Numbered from the stretch's first letter, positions 7,849 to 15,952 are shown. The stretch is 28,000 nt of DNA from an uncultured Collinsella sp. (GCA_900541285.1 UQJA01000012.1:1-28000), one strand, 5' to 3'. Program-made: numbers and translations. Notes: generated by a model from the sequence alone, not told the origin.

Positions 7849-8754
7849 ATGTCCGATTCCGTTGACACGACGGTCGATACGACCTCGTCGCGCGGGCGCA
7901 TCAAGCGTGCCCTTTCCCACGGTAAGAAGGGCCGTATCAACAAGGACCTGTCAAACAAGATCATGCTCGGCGTGTTCCGCGCCGCGGCCTACATCACCAC
8001 GCTTGTGCTGGTCGCTATCATCGCCTACGTGGTTGTTAATGGCTTACCGCATATTTCGCTCGACTTTATCTTCGGTTGGCCCCAGGGTGTCAACGCCGAG
8101 GGCGGCATTTGGCCTACGATTGTCTCGACCATCTACGTGACGGCGCTCGCCATGCTCATCTGTACGCCGGTCGCCGTGCTAGCGGCCGTCTATCTGGCCG
8201 AGTACGCCAAACAGGGCAAGGTCGTCGAGCTCATCCGTTATGCTGCTGACGCTTTGGCCTCGGTGCCCTCCATCGTTATGGGTCTCTTTGGCTACGCCTT
8301 GTTTGTCGAGGCCATGGGTCTGGGCCTTTCGATGGTCTCGGCTGCCCTGGCGCTGGCGCTTCTGATGCTGCCTATCGTTATGCGCACCACCGAGGAGGCT
8401 ATTCGCGCCGTGCCGCGCTATATCCGTTGGGGCGCATATGGCTTGGGCGCCACTAAGTGGCAGGTCGTTTCCAAGATCGTGCTTCCTTCCGCCTTTGGCC
8501 GTATTGCCACGGGCATCGTCCTTGCCATCGGCCGTGCCATTGGCGAGACCGCGGTTGTACTTTACACCATGGGCCAGGCCATCAATCTACCTATTTCGCC
8601 GCTCGATTCCGGCCGCCCCATGACGGTCCACCTGTACCTGCTTGCCAACGACGGCATCAACATGAACGCAGCCTACGGCACCGCGCTCTTGCTGATGGTG
8701 ATCATTTTGGCCTTCAACCTGTTTGCGCGCTTCCTGTCGCGCAAGCGTCGCTAG
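7849..8754 (+). CDS. pstA: Phosphate ABC transporter permease PstA
   Basis: Second channel subunit of the phosphate importer. It is 301 aa with about six hydrophobic helices after a charged tail of about 45 residues. GAGGGGG precedes ATG 7849. The coupling loop reads IRWGAYGLGATKWQ: the GATKWQ half matches the family, but the Glu of the usual RE(A/S) start is replaced by Trp-Gly. PstC next to it keeps the normal form. Elsewhere the sequence is typical, for example AIGRAIGETAVVLYTMG. It is followed 12 bases later by pstB. Confidence 0.94.
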   Translation: MSDSVDTTVDTTSSRGRIKRALSHGKKGRINKDLSNKIMLGVFRAAAYITTLVLVAIIAYVVVNGLPHISLDFIFGWPQGVNAEGGIWPTIVSTIYVTALAMLICTPVAVLAAVYLAEYAKQGKVVELIRYAADALASVPSIVMGLFGYALFVEAMGLGLSMVSAALALALLMLPIVMRTTEEAIRAVPRYIRWGAYGLGATKWQVVSKIVLPSAFGRIATGIVLAIGRAIGETAVVLYTMGQAINLPISPLDSGRPMTVHLYLLANDGINMNAAYGTALLLMVIILAFNLFARFLSRKRR

Positions 8755-8766
8755 TTAAGGAGTCCC

Positions 8767-9570
<804 letters not shown>

Positions 9571-9662
9571 TCGGTGCGACTAGTCCCAAGCCGATCGGAC
9601 CTGGTCCGGTGCGTATTCACTGTGCGGGCGGCATGACCGCACCCAACTGATTGGAGTGAACC
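9571..9662 (+). other. Spacer with two hairpins between pstB and phoU
   Basis: Two inverted repeats lie in this gap. CGGACC and GGTCCG pair around a single T at 9596-9608. GTGCGG and CCGCAC pair around nine bases at 9622-9642. Neither is followed by a T tract, so they are not classic terminators. They could stabilise or process the pst mRNA so that PhoU is made at a different level. A TTGGAG site serves phoU. Confidence 0.45.
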
Positions 9663-10520
9663 ATGCGCAAACTGTTTTCCCGTCAGCTCATCGAGGCCCG
9701 TCATGAGATGCTGAGCATCTATGAGGCTGTCGATCTGGCCCTCCACGATGCCGTGAAGGCCTATGTGACCGACGACCGCAAACTCGCCACCAAGACCAAG
9801 AAGCGCACGCTCTCAATCGACGCGCGCTGCGCCAATCTGGAGGCCGTGTGCTACAACCTGATCGCCACGCAGTCGCCGGTCGCCTCCGACTTCCGCCTGC
9901 TTCAGACGATCATCTACGTCGACTTTAACCTGCAGCGCATGACCGATAAGGTCCGTCAGATCTGCCGCGCCACGCGCCATATGATCAAGGCCGACATCTC
10001 GCTGCCCAAGGAGCTTGTCGGCACGGTCGAGGCCGAGGCTGAGGCCGTCTACCAGGTGCTGGGCTCTTCGCTTTCTGCGCTCGTCACCAACGACATGTCC
10101 ATCATCTGCAACTTGGCCGTCGAGGACGAGCCAGTGCACGCCGCCTACGAGAAGTTCTTCCGCACCTTTAACCGCATGGACACGGGCGATTTTATGGACG
10201 ACGACAGCAACTATGACGACCTGCGCCGCGCCATCATGGTATCGCGCTATCTCGATCGCATCGCCTCGATTTCCATCGATGCCGCCTGCCGTCTGACCTT
10301 CCTGTTGACCGGACAGCGTATGACTGCCGGTGATATCGCCCGCACTGATGAGGATGAGCTCGAGAGCATGCGCGTGCCTTCGGGCGAGGGTGTTATCATG
10401 AGGCCCGCCGTCGATGCACGCTACGTTGCCAAGGTGCCCGTTAACGAGGTCAGCGAGGGTCTTCGCTACCTGCTCGATCATCTTGAGGATGAGGACGATG
10501 GCGAGGACGACGAGGAGTAA
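9663..10520 (+). CDS. phoU: Phosphate signalling protein PhoU
   Basis: PhoU links the Pst transporter to the PhoR/PhoB-type sensor system and restrains phosphate uptake when phosphate is plentiful. Two three-helix-bundle repeats are expected. The first contains DRKLATKTKKRTLSIDARC and ends ASDFRLLQTIIYVDFNLQRM, the typical PhoU motif. The second contains RAIMVSRYLDRIASISIDAA, matching the family RxLERIADH region. The protein is 285 aa, against roughly 215-240 for most PhoU proteins. The extra residues are a C-terminal tail after about residue 225 ending in an acidic run (HLEDEDDGEDDEE). TTGGAG precedes ATG 9663. It is the last gene of the pst unit, and a hairpin follows. Confidence 0.92.
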   Translation: MRKLFSRQLIEARHEMLSIYEAVDLALHDAVKAYVTDDRKLATKTKKRTLSIDARCANLEAVCYNLIATQSPVASDFRLLQTIIYVDFNLQRMTDKVRQICRATRHMIKADISLPKELVGTVEAEAEAVYQVLGSSLSALVTNDMSIICNLAVEDEPVHAAYEKFFRTFNRMDTGDFMDDDSNYDDLRRAIMVSRYLDRIASISIDAACRLTFLLTGQRMTAGDIARTDEDELESMRVPSGEGVIMRPAVDARYVAKVPVNEVSEGLRYLLDHLEDEDDGEDDEE

Positions 10521-10557
10521 GTAACCCCGTTCGTCGAAAGATTGTAAATACCTAAGT

Positions 10558-10589
10558 GAGCGCGGCCTTGCACATGCGGGGCCGCGCTC
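10558..10589 (+). terminator. Hairpin after phoU, probable terminator
   Basis: GAGCGCGGCC at 10558-10567 and GGCCGCGCTC at 10580-10589 form a perfect 10-bp stem with a 12-base loop. The following bases (TTGCGTTAG) are only weakly T-rich, so intrinsic termination may be partial. It marks the end of the pst-phoU unit. Confidence 0.6.
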
Positions 10590-10639
10590 TTGCGTTAGCA
10601 TGGGACTACTTGTTTGGCTGTCAGCGGAGGCGATTGGCA

Positions 10640-11377
10640 ATGGATAACTATTTGGACTTGATGCGCGCTCGCCGCGAGCAGATTCTGGAACGTTTTTATG
10701 CGGCGCTCGATCGCGCGGGCCGTCCCCACGACGCCGCGAGCCTCATTGCCGTGTCCAAGACCGTTGGTGTCGATGAGACCGTTGCCGCCATCCAGGCGGG
10801 GTATCGCCATTTTGCCGAGAACCGCCCGCAGGAGCTGGTTCGCAAGCTCACGGGTCTGGCGGAGCATCCGGAGCTGCCCGAGGTGCGCTTCGATATGATC
10901 GGCAACCTGCAGACCAATAAGATCAATGCGGTGCTGGGCTCAGCCGAGCTGATTCACTCGGTGGGTTCGCTGCATCTGGCACAGGCGATCTCGAGCCGTG
11001 CTGTCCGCAAGATTGAGGCAGGCGAGCTCGCCGGCCCCCAGCGTGTGCTCATTGAGGTCAATGTGAGTGGTGAGGAGTCGAAGGGAGGCTTTTCGCCCGA
11101 TGAGATTCGCGCCGCCGCGGGTGAGCTTGCGGAACTTGAGGGAATTTGCGTGCAGGGGCTTATGACTATGGCGCCCCGGGGGAATAAGGATGTGGCACGC
11201 CGCACCTTTGCGGGGCTTCGTGAGCTGAGGGATGAGCTGGAGGCGGCGCATCCCGATTTGAACCTGCCTGAGCTTTCCTGCGGCATGAGCGAGGACTTTG
11301 AGCCTGCCCTTGAGGAGGGCTCTACGCTCGTTCGCCTGGGCAGGGTAGTATTTAGCACGGAGTTTGCAGTAAAATAA
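10640..11377 (+). CDS. yggS: PLP homeostasis protein YggS/YlmE
   Basis: Pyridoxal-phosphate-binding TIM-barrel protein of the COG0325 family, which controls the free PLP pool and has no known enzymatic turnover. It is 245 aa. The PLP lysine is in LIAVSKTVG; FAENRPQELVRK, IGNLQTNKINAV, GLMTMAPRG and LSCGMSEDFEPALEEGSTLVRLGR follow in family order. The IGNLQ motif replaces the more common IGHLQ. ATG 10640 has GCGGAGG at 10624-10630; an in-frame start 84 bases upstream would translate the phoU hairpin and is rejected. It is the ylmE member of the ylm cluster, next to sepF. Confidence 0.94.
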   Translation: MDNYLDLMRARREQILERFYAALDRAGRPHDAASLIAVSKTVGVDETVAAIQAGYRHFAENRPQELVRKLTGLAEHPELPEVRFDMIGNLQTNKINAVLGSAELIHSVGSLHLAQAISSRAVRKIEAGELAGPQRVLIEVNVSGEESKGGFSPDEIRAAAGELAELEGICVQGLMTMAPRGNKDVARRTFAGLRELRDELEAAHPDLNLPELSCGMSEDFEPALEEGSTLVRLGRVVFSTEFAVK

Positions 11378-11437
11378 GGCTCTGAAGTGCGCACTGATTA
11401 TCGGGGCGCCTGCACTAAACCGCGAGAGGACACAACC

Positions 11438-12160
11438 ATGGGCTTCCTTGACGAGATTAAAAATAAGATGCACCTGGGCGGCCAGCAGGGTTACGACCAG
11501 GGTTATGGCCAGGACGACGACTACGGCTACGATGACGGCTATGACGATAGTTATCAGGGCAACGGCTACAGCGGTGCTTCGGGCGAGGGCTTCTACACCC
11601 AAGACGAGCCGAGCAACGGCCTGCTTGGTCAGACGCGCCGCGGTGAAGCTGAGTCGGTTGCCGTGTATACGCGCTCCGGTCAGCTGGTCGGCGATGACTC
11701 TCGCCATGCCACGACGTATAACCCGCCTTCGCGCTCGCAGGACAGTGTTGCGAGCGGTTATCGTCCTGGTGCCTATGACACGCCGTCTAGCTACGCCGAG
11801 AACACCCGCGCCCGTGCCGCCGCTGCGCCCGCGCCTGCACCGAGCGATGCCTCGGCCTATGCGAGCAATATCATCAACGCCACGCCGCAGCTGCCGGCCT
11901 ATGTCCTGCGCCCCGAGAGCTATGACGACGTGGAGACCGTGGTGCGCCGCGTTCGCACCAAGCAGCCTGTCGCACTGATTTTTGTGGGCGTACGCACCGA
12001 AGTTGCCAAGCGCGTCTTGGACTTCTCTTACGGCTTTGCCTGCGGTCTGGGTGCCACGGTCAAGGAGGTGGGCGACCGCGTGTTCATGGTGCTGCCCGCC
12101 GGTTGCGAGGTCAAAGATTCCGATCTCAAGAAGCTTCGTGCGGACGGCTACCTTAAGTAA
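11438..12160 (+). CDS. sepF: Cell division protein SepF
   Basis: SepF binds the FtsZ C-terminal peptide and anchors it to the membrane; in organisms without FtsA it is the main membrane tether. It is 240 aa. The first residues MGFLDEIKNKMHLG form the expected amphipathic membrane-binding helix. A low-complexity stretch of Gly, Tyr and Asp follows (for example YGYDDGYDDSYQGNGYSG), then an Ala/Pro linker. The SepF core near the C-terminus includes YVLRPESYDDVETVVRRV and FVGVRTEVAKRVLDF. The start is ATG 11438 with GAGAGGA 7 bases before it; the in-frame start 51 bases upstream lacks support and would precede the membrane helix. yggT follows in the same reading frame after 21 bases. Confidence 0.93.
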   Translation: MGFLDEIKNKMHLGGQQGYDQGYGQDDDYGYDDGYDDSYQGNGYSGASGEGFYTQDEPSNGLLGQTRRGEAESVAVYTRSGQLVGDDSRHATTYNPPSRSQDSVASGYRPGAYDTPSSYAENTRARAAAAPAPAPSDASAYASNIINATPQLPAYVLRPESYDDVETVVRRVRTKQPVALIFVGVRTEVAKRVLDFSYGFACGLGATVKEVGDRVFMVLPAGCEVKDSDLKKLRADGYLK

Positions 12161-12181
12161 AGACAAGACGAGGAGATTCCC

Positions 12182-12463
12182 ATCAACATCTACACTATCG
12201 TCCAGCTGGTCAACACGCTGTTCAACTTCTATTCCACGCTTATTGTCGTCTACTGCTTTATGACGTGGATTCCCATGAAGCAGGGTGGTTTGCTTCAGGA
12301 TATTGCCGCGGTGCTTGATAGCGTGTGCGGTCCGTGGCTCAACCTGTTCCGTCGTTTCATCCCGCCGATGGGCGGTATCGATTTTTCGCCGGTCGTTGCG
12401 ATTATTGCGTTGCAGTTGGTGCAGAGGCTGGTTCTGCAGCTTCTTATAGGTATACTCGTGTAG
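12182..12463 (+). CDS. YggT/YlmG family membrane protein, non-canonical start
   Basis: Small membrane protein of the YggT family, encoded between sepF and divIVA in many Gram-positives and implicated in division-site or membrane organisation. The reading frame opens right after the sepF stop (TAA 12158-12160, same frame) and ends at TAG 12461-12463. No ATG, GTG or TTG exists in frame before ATG 12260, and starting there would delete most of the first hydrophobic helix. Starting at ATC 12182, 6 bases after GAGGAG (12170-12175), gives 93 aa, the usual family size, beginning INIYTIVQLVNTLFNFYST. ATT 12176 is too close to that site. The rest contains FMTWIPM, LNLFRRFIPPMGGIDFSP and a second hydrophobic helix. 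Either an AUC start is used, or the ATC is a mutation or sequencing error for ATG. Confidence 0.8.
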   Translation: MNIYTIVQLVNTLFNFYSTLIVVYCFMTWIPMKQGGLLQDIAAVLDSVCGPWLNLFRRFIPPMGGIDFSPVVAIIALQLVQRLVLQLLIGILV

Positions 12464-12524
12464 AACTGACTTAGTAACTTACGTCGGGCGTGTAGCGCCG
12501 AGGCGATGAAAAAGGAGACTTGTT

Positions 12525-13199
12525 ATGGCTATTACCCCTGCAGACATCCAGGCTCAGACTTTCTCTGAGGCCAAGCGTGGCTACGATCCTGCCGAGGTCG
12601 ACGTCTTCTTGGAGACGCTGTCCTCCGAGGTTGACGCTATGCTCGCTAAGATCGTCGACCTTAAGGGTCGTCTGACTGCTACCGAGCAGCAGCTTGCCGA
12701 TGCGCAGGCTCAGCTTGCCCAGGCTCAGGATGCCCCCGCCCAGGCCGTTCCTGCCGCCCCCGTGGCTGCTCCCGCCCCTGACTTCTCCGCTCAGGAGCGC
12801 CAGATTTCCGCTGCCCTGATCGCTGCCCAGCAGACCGCTGAGACCATCGTCAACGATGCCAATGAGAACGCTGAGCGTATCCGCAACGAGGCTGACGCCA
12901 AGGCACGCGAGGTTATCCGCCAAGCTCTGACCGAGAAGCAGGCCGAGCTCGAGGAGATCGATCGCCTCAAGGCTTCCCGTGAGGAGTTCAAGGCCGAGTA
13001 TCTCAAGCTCATCCAGCACTTCATGGACGATGCCCAGAACTCCTTCCCGGCCGACCTCATGGCCTCCACGCCGGTCGGTTCCGCCGCTTCTCCTGCGGTG
13101 ACTGTTCCCGCCGAGCCGCTGCCCGTCGCTGACCCGGTTGTCCCCGTGGCCGACCCCTTCGCCCCGATCGACAACTTTGCCGCCGACGACTTGGACTAA
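12525..13199 (+). CDS. divIVA: DivIVA domain protein
   Basis: Coiled-coil protein that recognises curved membrane at poles and septa and recruits growth or division-site proteins. It is 224 aa. The N-terminal lipid-binding domain is MAITPADIQAQTFSEAKRG followed by YDPAEVDVFLETLSSEV, with the conserved YDP-EVD pattern. A coiled coil runs from about residue 35 to 75. An Ala/Pro linker is followed by a second coiled coil (NDANENAERIRNEADAKARE), then a Pro/Val/Ala tail. AAAGGAG precedes ATG 12525. It is the last gene of the ylm/dcw unit and is closed by a terminator. Confidence 0.93.
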   Translation: MAITPADIQAQTFSEAKRGYDPAEVDVFLETLSSEVDAMLAKIVDLKGRLTATEQQLADAQAQLAQAQDAPAQAVPAAPVAAPAPDFSAQERQISAALIAAQQTAETIVNDANENAERIRNEADAKAREVIRQALTEKQAELEEIDRLKASREEFKAEYLKLIQHFMDDAQNSFPADLMASTPVGSAASPAVTVPAEPLPVADPVVPVADPFAPIDNFAADDLD

Positions 13200-13225
13200 C
13201 ATTCGGCCTACAATTTAGTGCCTAG

Positions 13226-13255
13226 AAAGGACCCGCAGCTTGCGGGTCCTTTTTT
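13226..13255 (+). terminator. Rho-independent terminator after divIVA
   Basis: AGGACCCGCA and TGCGGGTCCT form a perfect 10-bp stem around GCT, followed by TTTTT. It lies 27 bases after the divIVA stop. Confidence 0.95.
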
Positions 13256-13280
13256 ATGACTGTGCCGGGGTGTGTAACAT

Positions 13281-13319
13281 AAAAAACCGAGCCCTGCACA
13301 TTAGTGACGCAGAACTCGG
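13281..13319 (-). terminator. Rho-independent terminator of the nitroreductase gene
   Basis: On the minus strand, CCGAG pairs with CTCGG and, inside it, CTGC with GCAG, with a two-base internal mismatch. TTTTTT follows immediately. It is 48 bases beyond the nitroreductase stop and faces the divIVA terminator, as expected for convergent genes. Confidence 0.8.
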
Positions 13320-13366
13320 CGAACGGGTGAGCGGTCAAGGGTGGGTTTTAAGGCATGTCCCAAAAC

Positions 13367-13897
13367 CTACTTGAGGAGGAAGTCGGGGAGGGGAATGGTG
13401 CGGGCCTCGCGATGCTCGGGATCGGCGATGTGGTCGGCAGGATAGCCACAGACGAGCATGTGATAGGGATAGACGCCCTCGGGCAGGTTGAACTGCTCCT
13501 GTGCCACCTCAGGCTTAAAATGGCATACCCAGCACGTTCCCAGGCCCTGCTCGGTGGCCTCCATCATCATCTGATCGCACACTATGGACGTATCGATTTC
13601 ACTGGAATTCATCTGGTCATACGGGCGCACCCAAGCATCATCGGTAACGCTGCAAATAAGGAAGACAAGCGGAGCCCCAAAGATAGACCCATCACGAGCA
13701 AACCGAGGCTGACAAGCAGCAGCCTTCTCCAGAAGCTCGGGCGTATCCAACACCATCACACGAGAAGGATGATTATTACAAGCAGAAGGAGCAATCCGCC
13801 CAGCCTCAACAATGGCATCCACCACAGCCTGCTCAACAGCCCGATCCTCAAAAGAACGACAAGAATACCGACCACGAGCCAGATCCAAATAAGACAT
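13367..13897 (-). CDS. Nitroreductase family protein (FMN-dependent)
   Basis: Probable flavin oxidoreductase of the nitroreductase superfamily, 176 aa, which is short but within range for the small members. The N-terminal FMN motif is RYSCRSFEDRAVEQ; APSACNNHPSRVMVL fits the substrate-loop region; EATEQGLGTCWVCHF is the typical second FMN motif; and VCGYPADH lies near the C-terminus. The substrate cannot be told from sequence. The start is the ATG at 13897, with GGAGGG upstream; an in-frame start 66 bases further up would add a spurious hydrophobic stretch translated from repeat-rich DNA. Codon use shifts along the gene: the 5' half has many T- and G-ending codons, unlike the 3' half and the neighbours. 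Confidence 0.9.
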   Translation of the reverse strand: MSYLDLARGRYSCRSFEDRAVEQAVVDAIVEAGRIAPSACNNHPSRVMVLDTPELLEKAAACQPRFARDGSIFGAPLVFLICSVTDDAWVRPYDQMNSSEIDTSIVCDQMMMEATEQGLGTCWVCHFKPEVAQEQFNLPEGVYPYHMLVCGYPADHIADPEHREARTIPLPDFLLK

Positions 13898-14067
13898 ACA
13901 AGCCCTCCAACAATTAAAAATCAAACAAACCCAAAGTAACCCAAACAGTACCCAAAGCAGCAATCAGCCAAACGCTCATCAAGGGCCAAAGTGTCCGAAC
14001 GGATACCAAAGGTCCCTTCAGCCAAACCCCCATTGCGCTAAACCTATCAGCCAAAGTTCCCAATGGT
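13898..14067 (-). repeat. TTTGG repeat cluster upstream of nitroreductase
   Basis: Read on the minus strand, TTTGG occurs eight times between 14056 and 13929. Three copies extend to TTTGGCTGA (ending at 14047, 14018 and 13964), and three to TTTGGGT (at 13950-13956, 13939-13945 and 13929-13935, spaced 11 and 10 bases). The strand is strongly G+T-rich here. The cluster lies directly upstream of the nitroreductase, so it could bind a regulator. It contains no ORF with a ribosome binding site other than that gene's own. Its function is unknown. Confidence 0.5.
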
Positions 14068-14176
14068 GGTACGTAAGGGAGCGGGCCCGACCACTAATAC
14101 CTTTTGAACGACTCTGCTTGCAGCCGGAGTGAAAAAGGTATTAGTGGCCGGGCCCGCGACCGGTGGGATACGTACC
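14068..14176. repeat. Nested long palindrome between DUF47 and nitroreductase genes
   Basis: The inner arms, 14081-14105 and 14133-14157, are 25 bases each and pair with one mismatch; they begin GCGGGCCCG and end CCTTTT. They surround a 27-base loop. Outer arms GGTACGTA at 14068-14075 and TACGTACC at 14169-14176 add a second, shorter inverted repeat. No T tract follows in either direction, so it is not an ordinary terminator, although it lies only 5 bases past the DUF47 stop. It could be a REP/MITE-like mobile palindrome or an mRNA 3'-end stabiliser. Confidence 0.75.
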
Positions 14177-14181
14177 CCCAA

Positions 14182-14805
14182 TTAACTGTTCTTCATGACA
14201 ATCGAATCCACAACATCGGCCACATTCTCGCAGCAGTCGGCGCAGTACTCCAGGAAGGCGTACACGTCACGCCAAGCGATGACCTCGAGCGGATCCTTGC
14301 CGTTAACGTGCAGGTTGCGCATGGCGTTGATGTAGAGCTCGTCAGCCTCGGACTCGATGGTGTTGATCTGGATGACCAGCTCGCGCAGCGTTTTGGACTT
14401 GCGGTAGTTGGGAAGCTCGACCATCAGGTCTTTCATGGCGCGGCAGGCGTCAGTCACCTTGTGGGCGATGACGATGGCGTCGGGATGGATGCTCTGAATG
14501 TTGGTGAAGTAGACGCGCTGCACGACGCCCTCAATACGGTCGAGCACGGTGTCGAGCGCGCAGCTCATCAGATCCAGATCCTCGCGCTCGAGCGGGGTGA
14601 TAAAGGCGGTGAGCAGGGCGTCTTCGAGCTCGTGGTGCTTCTTGTCTGCCGCATGCTCAATCGCATGCATCTTATTGAGCATGTCGTGAATCTGCGCGGG
14701 ATCGAAGTTCTCAAAAATCTTGGTGAGCAGCTCTGCGGCCTGGACGGCGAGGTCGGCGCAAGCGACGTAGTTGTCAAAGTAGAACGAATCGGGTTTCTTT
14801 GCCAT
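14182..14805 (-). CDS. DUF47 / PhoU-like Pit accessory protein
   Basis: Helical PhoU-like protein of the DUF47 (TIGR00153) family, found beside Pit phosphate transporters and believed to modulate them. It is 207 aa, the normal length. Family features include YFDNYVACADLAVQAAELL at the start, KMHAIEHAADKKHHELEDALLTAFITPLEREDL (in part the HxxE-AD and TPxxRED motifs), LDRIEGVV and INTIESEADELY. AAAGGA precedes the ATG. It lies 67 bases downstream of pit on the same strand, so the two probably form an operon with the transporter first. Confidence 0.92.
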   Translation of the reverse strand: MAKKPDSFYFDNYVACADLAVQAAELLTKIFENFDPAQIHDMLNKMHAIEHAADKKHHELEDALLTAFITPLEREDLDLMSCALDTVLDRIEGVVQRVYFTNIQSIHPDAIVIAHKVTDACRAMKDLMVELPNYRKSKTLRELVIQINTIESEADELYINAMRNLHVNGKDPLEVIAWRDVYAFLEYCADCCENVADVVDSIVMKNS

Positions 14806-14872
14806 GGGTGGGTCCTTTCGAGGCGAAGACGGGTGGGCGAAGTGTTGCGGTCCGGATGGACGTTCGGTTTGA

Positions 14873-15922
14873 TTAGAGGAGCATCATGAACAGCTTGGCC
14901 ATGACAAAGCTGATGAGTCCGCAGGCGGGGAAGGTGAAGAACCAGGTGAACATCATGTCCTTGACGACTCCGAAGTTGATGGCCGAGAGGCGCTTGACGG
15001 CACCGACGCCCATGATGGCGCAGGTCTTGATGTGTGTGGAGGACACGGGGATGCCGGTAAGGGTGGCAAGCAGCAGGTTCGCGGCGCCCGCGAGGTCGGC
15101 GGAGAAGCCCTGATACTTCTCGAGCTTAACCATGCTCTGGCCGACGGACTTGATGATGCGCTCACCGCCCACGCTGGTACCGATACCCATAGTGGCCGAG
15201 CACAGCAGCATAATCCAGATGGGGATGCCGGCATCGCCGACGCTGGTCTGGCCGTTTGCGAAGGCCACGCCTAAAAAGAGCACGCCGATGAACTTCTGTC
15301 CATCCTGCGCGCCGTGCATAAAGCTCATGGCCGCAGCGCTCGCGATCTGAGCGTATTTAAAGAAGACATTGGCACGTCGCCTGTTGGCGGCGGCGAAAAG
15401 AATCGAGACGAGTTTGCACAGGACCCAGCCCATGACAAAGCCCAGGCCGATGGAGAGCGCCAGGCCGTAGATGACCTTCATCCACTCGTGGACGTTGACG
15501 CTGCTCGCGCCGCCGAGGGCGATAGCGGCACCGGTCAGGCCGGCGATAAGGCTGTGGCTTTGCGAGGTGGGGATGCCAAAACGCGACGCTGTGGCGCCGT
15601 AGACGACGATGGAGAACAGCGCCGCGCACAGACAGGCGAGCGCCATGGTGCTGTTTCCGCCAAAGTCGACGATATGTGAGATGGTGTTGGCGACGCTCGC
15701 ATTAAAGTGCGTCATGATGAGCACGCCGAGGAAGTTGAATGCGGCGCTCATGAGAATGGCGGCGCGGGCGGGCATGCAACGCGTAGTGACGCAGGTCGCG
15801 ATGGCGTTGGGCGCGTCGGTCCATCCATTGACGAAGATGGCGCCCAACGCGAGGATCACGGTGACGGCAAGGACTGGGTTCGACACAATTTGGCCGAGGA
15901 AGGTTGAGAACGTTACGTCCAT
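14873..15922 (-). CDS. pit: Inorganic phosphate transporter, PiT family
   Basis: Low-affinity metal-phosphate symporter in the membrane. It is 349 aa with about ten hydrophobic segments. The two PiT signature repeats are recognisable: NGWTDAPNAIATCVTTR near residue 32 (family form GxxDxANA), and SSTHIKTCAIMGVGAVKR in the C-terminal half (family form TH). FGIPTSQSHSLIAGLTGAA and MSFMHGAQDGQKFIGVL are also typical. The start at 15922 has only a weak GAGAAAG site. Upstream in the same frame lies a three-codon open frame with a very strong Shine-Dalgarno, separated from the gene by a TAA (15953-15955). This is a second phosphate importer besides Pst. Confidence 0.94.
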   Translation of the reverse strand: MDVTFSTFLGQIVSNPVLAVTVILALGAIFVNGWTDAPNAIATCVTTRCMPARAAILMSAAFNFLGVLIMTHFNASVANTISHIVDFGGNSTMALACLCAALFSIVVYGATASRFGIPTSQSHSLIAGLTGAAIALGGASSVNVHEWMKVIYGLALSIGLGFVMGWVLCKLVSILFAAANRRRANVFFKYAQIASAAAMSFMHGAQDGQKFIGVLFLGVAFANGQTSVGDAGIPIWIMLLCSATMGIGTSVGGERIIKSVGQSMVKLEKYQGFSADLAGAANLLLATLTGIPVSSTHIKTCAIMGVGAVKRLSAINFGVVKDMMFTWFFTFPACGLISFVMAKLFMMLL

Positions 15923-15952
15923 ATATGGGCTTTCTCGAAGTTTGCAGGCACG

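Noticed and set aside
10940..12166. 408-codon minus-strand open frame
   Set aside because: Runs antisense through yggS and sepF, two well-supported genes, and has no motif of its own.
13355..13939. 194-codon + strand open frame
   Set aside because: Antisense to the nitroreductase; its Pro/Thr/Asn-rich end only reflects the A+C bias of the region.
13929..14056. CRISPR-like array
   Set aside because: Repeats are only 5-9 bases with irregular spacing of 10-29; no direct repeats of 25 or more bases and no cas genes.
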